A stretch of DNA of 64,000 bases from Azospirillum sp. TSH64. Lineage in GTDB: Bacteria > Pseudomonadota > Alphaproteobacteria > Azospirillales > Azospirillaceae. Each line of letters begins with the position of its first letter. The first letter of the stretch is position 1. Positions 47,054 to 55,741 of this stretch are shown in pieces. The position numbers and the translations under genes were made by a program. The stretch is from the NCBI RefSeq assembly GCF_003116035.1, contig NZ_LGQW01000015.1, forward strand, positions 924,096 through 988,095. The letters are read 5' to 3'. The notes beneath the pieces are model-generated. The model was not told where the DNA came from. It worked only from the letters and a program-made list of their open reading frames with translations, and made no database searches.

Positions 47054-48349
47054 TCAGACCAGGGTCCGGGCGATGGCGTTGATGGCCTTCATGCCGGAGC
47101 CGAAGCGGGCGATGGACTCCCGGTGGCTCTCGAGTTCACCGTACGGCAGGTAACGAACTTGGAGGTCGGCGACTCGGCTGAAGGCCGGTCGGGTCAATTG
47201 GGCACGGACCTCGTCCTCGCGGCCGTTCGGCGCCACCAGGAACATCCCTTCCAGGGCATGTGCCTCGGTGCCGAGCGCCAGGTCGAGCATGCGGACGATG
47301 CCCGAGTAGATCGAGGTGGAGTGCTCGACTTCGAAGGCGGCGGCGACGTGCGACTTGCCGCGATCGAGCCACAGCACGTCGATGAGCCGGACAGCGTCGG
47401 CGCCCGGCGACCTCTCGATGGCCTCCGGCAGGCGCTCGAGGCAGTCCTCGCCGAGCTTGCCGCCGTTGTAGGCCCGGTTGCGGTCGTTGGAGGCGATCCA
47501 CACGTCGTAGCCCAGCGCCTTGCCCAGGTCGCGCAGCCAGCCCTGGATCTCGGTGTGCGTGCGGTCGCCCTCGCGCTCAGCCGCCGCGGCCTTTGTCGCC
47601 TTGGCGGTCTCCTCGCGCACCTTGGCCAAGTCGGCTTCCCAGGCGGCGCGAGCGGCCGCGTCATCTTCCCGCGGCGGGGGGGTGTACCGGCCGGAGCCAA
47701 CATCGAACAGCAGGCCGCCGATGGCGCCCAGGTCGTTCGACAGCAGGGGGCGGTATTCGGCGTTGAGCGCCAGGATGCCCCGGCGCATGGCCAGGAACTC
47801 GTCCCACTTCCCGAGCTTCACCTTGGCGCCGGTGAGCGCGTTGTAGCCGTTCACGATGGCGGTGTTGAACGGCGGCACGATGGTCGGGTGCAGAAAATAC
47901 AACAGGTTGGCGACGGCCGGACCGAGGCCTTTGACCTGCTTGGCGTCCAGCTGCTGAATGGCGGCGAGGACCTGGGCCTCGGCGTTGCAGCAGACGCACG
48001 TGTCGAGCAAACGGCCGAAGGCGCGCTGGTTGTCGGCGTTCTCGTAGATGTCCGGGATGCGCAGCTTGGGCTTCCACAGAAAGGCGTGGTCGGCGCCTTT
48101 GAAAATTTGGCGCTGCTCGGCGATGGAGTGGACGACCGTCTCGAGCGAAGAACCGCGGTAGGCATTGCCAAAGGTGCCTGCTTCAATGTCGGCGACGACC
48201 TGCTGGATGCCACGGCGGATCGAGCGGAAGTTCTTCACCCGCTCCTCCCAGAGAAACCAGCTGCGATAGGTGGCATTGAGGTCCTCCCGCCACCGCTGGA
48301 TCAGAGTGCGCATCGCGTCCGACAAGGCCGTTCCCCGGAGAAAGTCCAC
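47054..48349 (-). CDS. Restriction-endonuclease-like protein
   Basis: The 431-aa protein has a helical N-terminus and a helix-hairpin-helix-like segment (KQVKGLGPAVANLLYFLHPT). Its C-terminal domain has HTEIQGWLRDLGKALGYDVW, then VRLIDVLWLDRGKSHVAAAF followed by EVEHSTSIYSGIVRM: the E...D...ExE/K pattern of a PD-(D/E)XK nuclease. No methyltransferase gene is adjacent, so it is an orphan nuclease or a type IV-like defence gene. MRTLIQRW at residue 13 is an alternative start. It marks the change from metal genes to defence genes. Confidence 0.6.
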   Translation of the reverse strand: MDFLRGTALSDAMRTLIQRWREDLNATYRSWFLWEERVKNFRSIRRGIQQVVADIEAGTFGNAYRGSSLETVVHSIAEQRQIFKGADHAFLWKPKLRIPDIYENADNQRAFGRLLDTCVCCNAEAQVLAAIQQLDAKQVKGLGPAVANLLYFLHPTIVPPFNTAIVNGYNALTGAKVKLGKWDEFLAMRRGILALNAEYRPLLSNDLGAIGGLLFDVGSGRYTPPPREDDAAARAAWEADLAKVREETAKATKAAAAEREGDRTHTEIQGWLRDLGKALGYDVWIASNDRNRAYNGGKLGEDCLERLPEAIERSPGADAVRLIDVLWLDRGKSHVAAAFEVEHSTSIYSGIVRMLDLALGTEAHALEGMFLVAPNGREDEVRAQLTRPAFSRVADLQVRYLPYGELESHRESIARFGSGMKAINAIARTLV

Positions 48350-49032
48350 ACTCGGCCAAGGTAGATCACCGGAACGCCGAGGCGCAATCGTCGAGGTGTG
48401 GATTACCCGGCAGCTGCAACTTGGACAGCACGTACCCCTCTCCCATCAGCGCAAAACGATGCATGGCAATCGCAACAGATCAGGCAGGACCCGCGGCTGA
48501 TCGCCTCCGCCCAACGAGCGCAGGGTGGCTGAAGAGGGCCTCGTGTATAGGGAGTTTAGTCCAGTTTTCTAAAATCTCGAAAACTCCAGAAAACTCGGTT
48601 GCCAATGAGCCCAGGACCTGCGGATCCTAGCCATGGCCATGGCCATGGCTATGGCGGCCCCGATTTCCTCGGACACGCTCCGTGGAGTCGTTGGGCTGGC
48701 ACACGGGAGCCGCCCGTCGAGTCGGTCCTCGGCCGGTGAGCGGACTGGAGACCGAACGGCAGGCGCCGGATGTTACCCAAGGCGGTCCACAGCAGGGGCG
48801 ATACTCGGCGCACAGAACAACGGTCCTGAGGCATACCCAGGTACCCGTCTTCAGTGCCTGCCGCTAAAGTGGAGGCTGGGCATTTCGTGGCGCCCCCTTC
48901 GGCGAAACAGTCGAAAACTTGGCCTGGCAGGCCGCTGAAGCCGTGTCGTCGCCTGGCAGCCTTTCCAAAACTTGATTGCCGGAGGAACGAAACAGGAACA
49001 GTATCCTGAAGCCGACCAGGGCGGAGGAATCA
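48350..49032. other. Gene-free stretch before the AAA+/protease unit
   Basis: About 680 bases with no credible gene. It holds a GCCATG-type hexamer run at 48630-48653 (three GCCATG units and one GCTATG). The AT-richer patch at about 48540-48600 is a plausible promoter region for the downstream small genes. GGAGG at 49023-49027 is the ribosome site of the gene at 49033. Confidence 0.5.
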
Positions 49033-49284
49033 ATGTCCGGCAGACAGATCATAATCCTTGAGCCTTATTTGAAAGACTCGTCTCCCGGTGCCCGCCACCG
49101 CCTCCGCATGGGGCGGCCTCTGGTTTGCTGCACAGAAAGAGCCGCCTGGGTGCAAGCCGAAAGAATGCTTGCCAGCATGGCCGGTGTGGTTGGCGTGCGC
49201 ATCGTGCTGGCGCAGCCCGGCACCGACTCCGCCGACGTGGAATTCCTCGGATCGGTCGGCCGTGTCCCCAACGACGTGGAATAG
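49033..49284 (+). CDS. Small protein of unknown function, first gene of the AAA+/M41 unit
   Basis: ATG 49033, with GGAGG just upstream, gives 83 aa beginning MSGRQIIILEPYLKDSSPGA. It has a CC pair (VCCTERAAWVQAERMLASMA) and a beta/alpha pattern, GVRIVLAQPGTDSADVEFLG. No family recognised. It is followed after 9 bases by the 67-aa gene and then the FtsH-like protease, all in one direction with good ribosome sites, so the three are very likely one operon. Confidence 0.65.
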   Translation: MSGRQIIILEPYLKDSSPGARHRLRMGRPLVCCTERAAWVQAERMLASMAGVVGVRIVLAQPGTDSADVEFLGSVGRVPNDVE

Positions 49285-49293
49285 GAGACTCAC

Positions 49294-49497
49294 ATGAAGG
49301 ACAACAACTTTGTGGCGCAGGCGGGATACGTAATCCTGCGAGACACAACCGGGCTTCGCCATGCCGTGCGCCCCGAAGAGGTGATCGGGGTGAGCGAACT
49401 GTATGAGGACGGGGCTGAGTGCCTTGTGACGCTGTCCTGTGGGCAGTTCCTGCGGGTGCCCCGCGCACTTACAGAAATCCTTGAGGGGCTGAACTGA
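49294..49497 (+). CDS. 67-aa protein of unknown function, second gene of the AAA+/M41 unit
   Basis: The product begins MKDNNFVAQAGYVILRDTTG and contains RHAVRPEEVIGVSELYEDGA and LVTLSCGQFLRVPRALTEIL, a compact beta-rich sequence resembling small DNA- or protein-binding barrels. TAGGAG lies 7 bases upstream of its ATG. It sits between the 83-aa gene and the protease gene, 40 bases before the latter. No family recognised; it could be a substrate-binding or regulatory partner of the protease. Confidence 0.65.
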   Translation: MKDNNFVAQAGYVILRDTTGLRHAVRPEEVIGVSELYEDGAECLVTLSCGQFLRVPRALTEILEGLN

Positions 49498-49537
49498 CCA
49501 GCCTGCCAGCGTTCCAATCGGCTCGAAGGAGACCCCC

Positions 49538-51550
49538 ATGGTCCCAGCGAACGACATGAGCAGTGGATTCACCGCGGGGCTTGATGAGCCCACGAAGGTG
49601 GAAGCAGGCGCGGGAGCAGCGGTCGGCGATGAAATGCTCAACGACCCGGCAGAGGCAGCGGCCTTTGAACTCCTTCATCAAGCGCTGGAGGCGGCACCTG
49701 GGCTGAAGGAAATGTTGGCGGTCGATGAGCCTGTGGCTGTGATCGTTGAGGTTCCCGGATCGGCGTGGGTTGCCCCTGTGGCAAGGATTTGGGGTGGGCT
49801 GGTCTGGCCGAACCGGACAGAGGACGATAACGGTGACGCCATAAGGCGCTCGTTCGGCTGGGAACCGCTCGAGACCTCGTCGTGGGTGGCCTACCGCCGT
49901 GACGGCACCCAGACACATCATACGCCCAACTGTGGAAATGAAGGAGTTTCAGCCGCTCTTGGTGCCGGATGCTCGGTGGTGGGATTCAGCCCGTCCCCAG
50001 AACGTTACCTTCCTCAGGACCTGATCCGGGTCGCCGATGCCCACGTCACTCTTCCGCAGATCAATGCAGAGGCGTTGGCCAGGTCGGTCAGCGCGTTGAC
50101 CGGCCATCTCCCGTCGGCTGGGCTGCCGGATCGGTTGCACCGCTTGATCACCCTTGAGGATTTGCGCTTGGCTTGGCGGCCTGACCGGAACTCCGACGTC
50201 TATGTGGCGCGCTTGCGGCGGTTGCTTGAGCGCAAGGAGAGAGTCTCTCCCCTGGCCCTGGACCAGATGCACGGGATGGAGGAAGCGGTCGCCTGGGGAA
50301 CGGCGCTGGCGCGTGATCTCGAGGATTACCGGCGCGGTCGCCTGCCATGGTCGGCAGTCGACCATGGCGTCCTGCTATTCGGTCCACCCGGCACAGGCAA
50401 GACAACCTTCGCAAGGGCTCTGGCAGGAACGTGTGGTGTTCCGCTGATCTGCGGTTCCTTGTACCAGTGGCAGGCAGCTGGACACCTGGGCGACCTGCTC
50501 AAGGCGATGCGTGCAACCTTCAACGAGGCGCGCGCCATGGCCCCGAGCATCCTGTTCATCGACGAGATCGACTCCTTCGGCGTCCGGGCCGCCTTCAAGC
50601 ACGAATACAGGGATTACAGCATCCAGGTCGTGAACGCATTGCTTGAGGAGCTCGACGGCGTCAGAGGACGGGAAGGCGCTGTCGTGGTCGGGGCCTGCAA
50701 CACGGCCGATCGTATGGACCCGGCCATTCTCCGGTCGGGACGGCTTGATCGGACCATCCATGTTCCCCGGCCGGGCAAGGAGGCATTGGCAGAAATCCTT
50801 CGGCACCACCTTGGTGGTGACCTCCCGGACGTCGACTTGGCCGCCGCAGCATTGTTGGCTTTGGGCAGCACCGGCGCTGATTGCGAGCGCTGGGTGCGCG
50901 GCGCCCGGCGGCGTGCCCGGCATGGCAGCCGGGCCATGACGGGAGACGACCTGCTGGAGGAAATCCGCGGAACACGGCATGCCCGATCCACCGAAGAGGC
51001 CTACCGCTACGCCATCCATGAGGCTGGGCACGCATTGGTGCTGGCGGTCGAGCGCCCGGGTGCCTTGGTCATCGCTTCCATCCGGGAAACCAGCGATTCC
51101 CAAGGTGGCGTTGTGTCCGACGGTCGGCTCCGGGGACCTGTGACGCGCAAGGAAATTGCCGGAGAACTCCGGATGATGCTGGCAGGTCGTGCGGCCGAGG
51201 AGGTGGTGTTCGGCGACGTGTCGGCTGGAGCGGGCGGCAGTGAGGACAGTGACCTGGCACGGGCGACTGCATTGGCGGTGTCGGCGCTGCACGCCTATGG
51301 CCTCGACGATGGTGAAGACGGGTTGCTCTGGCGCGGGATGCCGACGCCGGATGCATTGGCGGCGATGCTTGCTGTCCGCCCAGACCTGGGCAAGCGCATC
51401 ACCGTCATACTGGCGACCGCCTATGCCGAGGCCAAAGACCTGATCGTGCGGCACCGACCGGGCTTGGATGCCGTCGCCCAACTGTTGGTCGAACGGGAGA
51501 CGGTTGGCGGCAAGGAGATCGAGGCGTTGGTTAGCAGCGCACAGGCCTAA
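49538..51550 (+). CDS. Soluble FtsH-like AAA+ ATPase with M41 zinc-protease domain
   Basis: The 670-aa protein has a novel 270-residue N-terminus without membrane helices, then an AAA+ module: Walker A FGPPGTGKT (281-289), Walker B ILFIDEID (338-345), sensor/Arg finger NTADRMDPAILRSGRLDR. The C-terminal peptidase keeps the M41 zinc motif YAIHEAGHALVLAV (H494, E495, H498) and the third acidic ligand in EDSDLARATALA. Ordinary FtsH is membrane-anchored by two N-terminal helices; this one is not. It is a proteolytic machine in the cytosol with its two small operon partners. It ends about 200 bases before the HamA gene. Confidence 0.85.
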   Translation: MVPANDMSSGFTAGLDEPTKVEAGAGAAVGDEMLNDPAEAAAFELLHQALEAAPGLKEMLAVDEPVAVIVEVPGSAWVAPVARIWGGLVWPNRTEDDNGDAIRRSFGWEPLETSSWVAYRRDGTQTHHTPNCGNEGVSAALGAGCSVVGFSPSPERYLPQDLIRVADAHVTLPQINAEALARSVSALTGHLPSAGLPDRLHRLITLEDLRLAWRPDRNSDVYVARLRRLLERKERVSPLALDQMHGMEEAVAWGTALARDLEDYRRGRLPWSAVDHGVLLFGPPGTGKTTFARALAGTCGVPLICGSLYQWQAAGHLGDLLKAMRATFNEARAMAPSILFIDEIDSFGVRAAFKHEYRDYSIQVVNALLEELDGVRGREGAVVVGACNTADRMDPAILRSGRLDRTIHVPRPGKEALAEILRHHLGGDLPDVDLAAAALLALGSTGADCERWVRGARRRARHGSRAMTGDDLLEEIRGTRHARSTEEAYRYAIHEAGHALVLAVERPGALVIASIRETSDSQGGVVSDGRLRGPVTRKEIAGELRMMLAGRAAEEVVFGDVSAGAGGSEDSDLARATALAVSALHAYGLDDGEDGLLWRGMPTPDALAAMLAVRPDLGKRITVILATAYAEAKDLIVRHRPGLDAVAQLLVERETVGGKEIEALVSSAQA

Positions 51551-51747
51551 CCGACCAGTGTGTAGGCCGGTAGGCCCGGCGCGTCAGTGTCGGAACATGG
51601 GGAGGCGCGCAGGCGATACCGAAGGATGCAATCCGCGAGAAAGACGTCACTGATACGAACCTGCTTTTATCCTTGCGCCTGCGCCTGGTTGCAATGGTTT
51701 CTTAACGAAAGCCGAGAATGCTGCACGCTGTCTTGATGGAGAGCAGC

Positions 51748-52632
51748 ATGCCGGTCGTCGAAGCCAAACGTGGTCGCGGCCTTACTCCTCGCCCCAAAGG
51801 CTTCTTCAAAGCGCACGTGCACGACATGGGCCGGAGCACCTCCTTTGTTGCGCTGTGTGCCGGGTATGAGAGCGAGGCGTGGCGGACCCAAGGATTCGCC
51901 GAATACCTCATGGACTACCTGATCGAGTTTGCCCTCACCCGGGACGAGTGGCCGAACGTGAACACTGCGACGGCCTTCCGGTCCCTTCGGCAGGCAGCGC
52001 GGTCGGTCTATACGACCAAGAAGTCGGCCACCCGTGGCGAGATCGGGGAACTCCTCCTGCACGCCGTGATGCGGGAGCACTACGGGTCCGAACCCCTGGT
52101 GTCCAAGTTCTACTTCAAGAGCGCGGCCAATGACACGGTGAAGGGCTTCGACGCCGCCCACATCATGCTGACAGGCACGGGCGTGGAACTGTGGCTCGGG
52201 GAGGTCAAGTTCTACACGGAGGTTGCACGCGCTATCCGCGACGTGGTCAAGGAGTTGGATGCCCACTTGGAGGACCAATACCTCCGGGAGGAGTTCATGT
52301 GGCTCAGCCGGAAGGTGCCGGAGAACACGCCGGAGCTCGAGAACGTGATGCGCCTCCTCGACGAGGCGACCACGCTCGACGAGATCGTCGAGGTCATCCA
52401 CGTGCCGGTGCTGCTGACCTACGAGAGCCCCGTCGTCGCGGCGCACAATCGCACCACCGACGCCTACGTCAAGGCCTTCGAAGCCGAGGTCGAGGCCCAT
52501 TACCGGGCCTTCACCAGCCGGAACAAGCAGCGTCGCGTCGTCGTGCATCTCTGCCTTGTTCCGCTTCACAACAAAGAGGCGCTGATCACGAAATTCGACA
52601 CCCTGCTCAAGGGCCAACAGGGACTGGGCTGA
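51748..52632 (+). CDS. hamA: Hachiman defence protein HamA (DUF1837 nuclease)
   Basis: ATG 51748 (GGAG at 6 bases) gives 294 aa; ATG 51718 is an in-frame alternative. The DUF1837 domain shows TRGEIGELLLHAVMREHYGS, VKGFDAAHIMLTGTGVELWL and GEVKFYTEVA, i.e. E98/E101, D135, E152 and K154 of a PD-(D/E)XK nuclease. HamA is the effector of the Hachiman anti-phage system, degrading DNA when released by HamB. It is separated from hamB by a single base. Confidence 0.85.
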   Translation: MPVVEAKRGRGLTPRPKGFFKAHVHDMGRSTSFVALCAGYESEAWRTQGFAEYLMDYLIEFALTRDEWPNVNTATAFRSLRQAARSVYTTKKSATRGEIGELLLHAVMREHYGSEPLVSKFYFKSAANDTVKGFDAAHIMLTGTGVELWLGEVKFYTEVARAIRDVVKELDAHLEDQYLREEFMWLSRKVPENTPELENVMRLLDEATTLDEIVEVIHVPVLLTYESPVVAAHNRTTDAYVKAFEAEVEAHYRAFTSRNKQRRVVVHLCLVPLHNKEALITKFDTLLKGQQGLG

Positions 52633-52633
52633 G

Positions 52634-54772
52634 ATGGCTGCTGCTCTTCAATCGATCGCCGATCTGCGGGCGGCACTCGCCGATCCTGAAACGGATGGGG
52701 CGTCCGCATTCGCCCTGGCAAAGGGCATCTCCAGGTTTGTCAACGGTGGCGACGGCGCGCTGGCGCGAGAACTCGTCATCCGGGCGCTGGAGCGCCGGGA
52801 CATCTTCGCTGGTCTGCCCGGCGTTCTCGACAGTCTGGTGCGTAGCGTCGGCTTGTTCCCCTACGCCGATCCCACCACCTTGGGCACCGCAGAGCGCCTT
52901 GCTTATGAGTACCACCGTGCGGATGGCCTGAGCCTTGATGGCGAGGACATCGTCTTCCACCGCGAGCAGGCCGAGGTGTTCCGTAGCTTGGCATCTGGGG
53001 AGAACCTGGTGTTGAGTGCCCCCACCAGCTTCGGAAAGAGCTTGGTGGTGGATGCGCTGGTGGCCAGCGGCCGCTACGCCACCATTGTCATCATCGTGCC
53101 GACCATTGCCCTGATCGACGAAACCCGGCGTCGCCTGAGCCGATTCGGCGACCGGTACAAGGTCGTCACCCACGGGTCGCAGACGCGGGCCGAGCGCACC
53201 ATCTTCGTACTCACTCAGGAGCGCGCTGTCGAGCGCGTCGACCTGGGAACGATCGACCTGCTGGTCATCGACGAGTTCTACAAGCTCGACCCCACGGAGG
53301 ACGACGGGGATCAGCGCAGCACGACGCTGAACCATGCGTTCTACAAGCTGAGCCGCAAGGCGGCGCAGATATACCTGCTGGGCCCCAACATCAATGAGAT
53401 CCCGGAGGGGTTCGGGCAACGGTTCGACTGCCGGTTCAAGCGCACTGATTTCAACACTGTGGTTTCCGAGCTCCACCGGGTCCCGTGGAAGGGCGACCGT
53501 TCGGCTGCGCTCCTGAAGCTGTGCCATGGACTGGACGAGCCAACCCTCATCTACTGCAAGTCGAAGCCGCAGGCCCAGGAGGTCGCGACCATTCTCGCCA
53601 GAGCCAAGCTGGGAACGCCCAACCCCATGCTGGATGCGGCGGCCGATTGGGCATCGCAGGAGTACCACCCAGCTTGGAGCTTCGCCCACGCGCTGCGGCA
53701 AGGCATCGGACTGCACCACGGCGGCATCCCGCGCGCGCTCGCCCAGCAGAACGTGGCGTTCTTCAACGACGGGACATTGCGCTTCCTGGTGTGTACGTCG
53801 ACGCTGACCGAAGGCGTGAACACGGCAGCCAAGAACGTGGTCGTCTACGAGGGGAAGGTTGCGACTCGGAAGCTGAACCATTTTGCGTTCAGCAACATCC
53901 GGGGGCGTTCCGGGCGGATGCGGCGCCACTTCGTGGGCCGGGTCTACATTTTCGACGACGCTCCGGCCGAGGAATTCGACTTCGTGGACATCCCAGCGTT
54001 CACGCAAGGCGATGACGCTTCCCTGGCGCTCCTTGCCCAGTTGGACGACGGAGACCTGACGCCCCGGTCGAAATCCAGGCTGTCCCCGGTGCATGGACAG
54101 CTGGAACTGTCCTTCGAGACCATCCGCGCCAACTCGGGCATCGACCCGCAGTCCCAGATCGCTCTGGCGCGAAAGATCCGCCAGAACGCCCAGGCGTGGC
54201 GGCATCTTCTCGGATGGAACGGGTATCCGACGTACGACCAGCTGAAGCTGGTGTGTGGGCTGATCTTCGATGCCTTCGTCGGCAAGCGTCGTGACGGCAT
54301 CTCGTCCGGCAGCCAGTTGACCTTCCGGCTGAACCGCTTCCGGATGGTCAACGGCGACATCCGGGCTTTCATCGCCGACGTGCTGGCGAACGACAACCAG
54401 GTGGCGGGAGAGCCGGACGCCGCGGTCTTGACGGCGCTCGAGTTCCAACGCAGTTGGGCCATGTTCCGCTTCCCGAAGCTCCTGATGGCGCTGGACCGCA
54501 TTCAATCTGAGGTTCTGTCCAGCCTCGGCATGAAGCCTGGAAACTATGGGAAGTTCGCCTCCGACCTCGAAAACGGCATGATGCCTCCGGAGTTGGTGGG
54601 CCTGGACGAGTATGGCCTGCCGGTCCAGATTGGCCGCAAGCTGACCGGGGCACTGCCCCTCGGGCAGGGTTTGGACGCGGCACTGGTTGCCTTGCGCAGG
54701 CTCAATCCGGCATCGGTCAGGTTGACCGCATACGAGCGCCTAGTCCTGGATCGCGTGAAAAGCAGCATTTGA
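52634..54772 (+). CDS. hamB: Hachiman defence helicase HamB
   Basis: The 712-aa superfamily-2 helicase has Walker A SAPTSFGKS (128-136), a DEFY box (213-216) replacing DEAD, motif III/V-like CTSTLTEGVNTAAKNVVVYE and motif VI NIRGRSGRMRRHF. In Hachiman, HamB senses damaged or invading DNA and restrains HamA. Its ATG lies one base after the hamA stop, so the two are translationally coupled. The length and the DEF(Y) box fit HamB. Confidence 0.88.
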   Translation: MAAALQSIADLRAALADPETDGASAFALAKGISRFVNGGDGALARELVIRALERRDIFAGLPGVLDSLVRSVGLFPYADPTTLGTAERLAYEYHRADGLSLDGEDIVFHREQAEVFRSLASGENLVLSAPTSFGKSLVVDALVASGRYATIVIIVPTIALIDETRRRLSRFGDRYKVVTHGSQTRAERTIFVLTQERAVERVDLGTIDLLVIDEFYKLDPTEDDGDQRSTTLNHAFYKLSRKAAQIYLLGPNINEIPEGFGQRFDCRFKRTDFNTVVSELHRVPWKGDRSAALLKLCHGLDEPTLIYCKSKPQAQEVATILARAKLGTPNPMLDAAADWASQEYHPAWSFAHALRQGIGLHHGGIPRALAQQNVAFFNDGTLRFLVCTSTLTEGVNTAAKNVVVYEGKVATRKLNHFAFSNIRGRSGRMRRHFVGRVYIFDDAPAEEFDFVDIPAFTQGDDASLALLAQLDDGDLTPRSKSRLSPVHGQLELSFETIRANSGIDPQSQIALARKIRQNAQAWRHLLGWNGYPTYDQLKLVCGLIFDAFVGKRRDGISSGSQLTFRLNRFRMVNGDIRAFIADVLANDNQVAGEPDAAVLTALEFQRSWAMFRFPKLLMALDRIQSEVLSSLGMKPGNYGKFASDLENGMMPPELVGLDEYGLPVQIGRKLTGALPLGQGLDAALVALRRLNPASVRLTAYERLVLDRVKSSI

Positions 54773-54845
54773 CGGCCGCAGCTGGGACACCAAATAAGAG
54801 ATGTCCGGGATGGCCCAGCGCGTGCATCGAGGAGGCCTCGTCACC

Positions 54846-55154
54846 ATGAGCTTCCCCCGCCGACAGAAGGCCTCACGATGCCGGGGCGGCCCCAAGGTCG
54901 ACCGGTGTGCACGCTGTGGTCGGCGCCCGGACCAGGTATGGTTCGGACCCAATGCTCTGGATGGGCGGGACTGGTGGTCGATGTTCGGGATTGTAACGCT
55001 CTGCCCGGATTGCGTGGCCCGCTTGTGGCGCAGAGCGCCTGAGAAGGCGGACTGGGGTGACTATGATCAAGTCTGGGCGATGCTGCTGCGCCATGCTGGT
55101 CTGCTGGATGACCGGCAGCGACGCCCTCCTGGCACGCCGATTACGCTCGACTGA
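54846..55154 (+). CDS. Small zinc-ribbon protein
   Basis: ATG 54846 (GAGG upstream) gives 102 aa with two CxxC pairs, CARCGRRPDQVWFG and TLCPDCVARLW, making a zinc ribbon, followed by an acidic helical tail. It lies 73 bases after hamB on the same strand and may be co-transcribed, but zinc ribbons of this kind are common, and no link to Hachiman is known. The longer frame to 54801 is less likely. Confidence 0.55.
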   Translation: MSFPRRQKASRCRGGPKVDRCARCGRRPDQVWFGPNALDGRDWWSMFGIVTLCPDCVARLWRRAPEKADWGDYDQVWAMLLRHAGLLDDRQRRPPGTPITLD

Positions 55155-55375
55155 TGCACCCAGTGAATGCTTATGACTCGATCGGGTTGGTCACAAAGCA
55201 GATCACGTTGAAGATTGGGCAAGTTATGTAATCGTGGGCAGCGTGATTGCTCGCCGTCGCCGCCCTTAGAGTCATTAAGGCGGTAGCTACTCGGCTAATT
55301 CAACTATCGTAGTGAGCAACTGCCAAGCCTTCTGCCCAGCAGAGGATCAGCAATTAGCCTCCTTTTAGGTCCACT

Positions 55376-55741
55376 TTAGACAAAATTCTCATTTGCGCCC
55401 ACACCAACCAGTAGACGCTTCTCTACCAATCCAAACCGAGAGGCAAGGACCGCCTGCCCAGCATGAACACGCGAGCAAACTTCTTCCCACTGAGGGGAGG
55501 CCTTCAGTGCCCGATACCGGTCCTTTGCTCGCTTACGTGCTTCCGTATCCAGATCCATGCCCGACCATCTGATGGCCAGTTGCAGCGGCTCAAAGTGGGT
55601 AAGGATGGTATCGTCTGACTCATCCACCCCCTCGAGGTTTCTGCGCACCTCCGCAAGCACATCGGTGCCATCGAAGCCAAATACGTGGCCCATGGTGAGA
55701 CCGACCAGAGCGAGGTGGGTTTCTGTCTCTGTAGTCAGCAT
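55376..55741 (-). CDS. Partner protein of the DUF3990 gene (possible antitoxin or immunity)
   Basis: From ATG 55741 the product is 121 aa: MLTTETETHLALVGLTMGHV, then VRRNLEGVDESDDTILTHFE and a helical C-terminus. Its ATG overlaps the DUF3990 stop by 7 bases (ATGCTGA), so it is coupled to it. I do not recognise the family; it does not show the patterns I would expect of DUF3791, the usual DUF3990 partner. The overlap suggests a toxin-antitoxin-like pair. Confidence 0.6.
   Translation of the reverse strand: MLTTETETHLALVGLTMGHVFGFDGTDVLAEVRRNLEGVDESDDTILTHFEPLQLAIRWSGMDLDTEARKRAKDRYRALKASPQWEEVCSRVHAGQAVLASRFGLVEKRLLVGVGANENFV

Noticed and set aside
48630-48653. GCCATG hexamer run as a phase-variable tract
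   Set aside because: Only four units and no gene start in a position to be switched.
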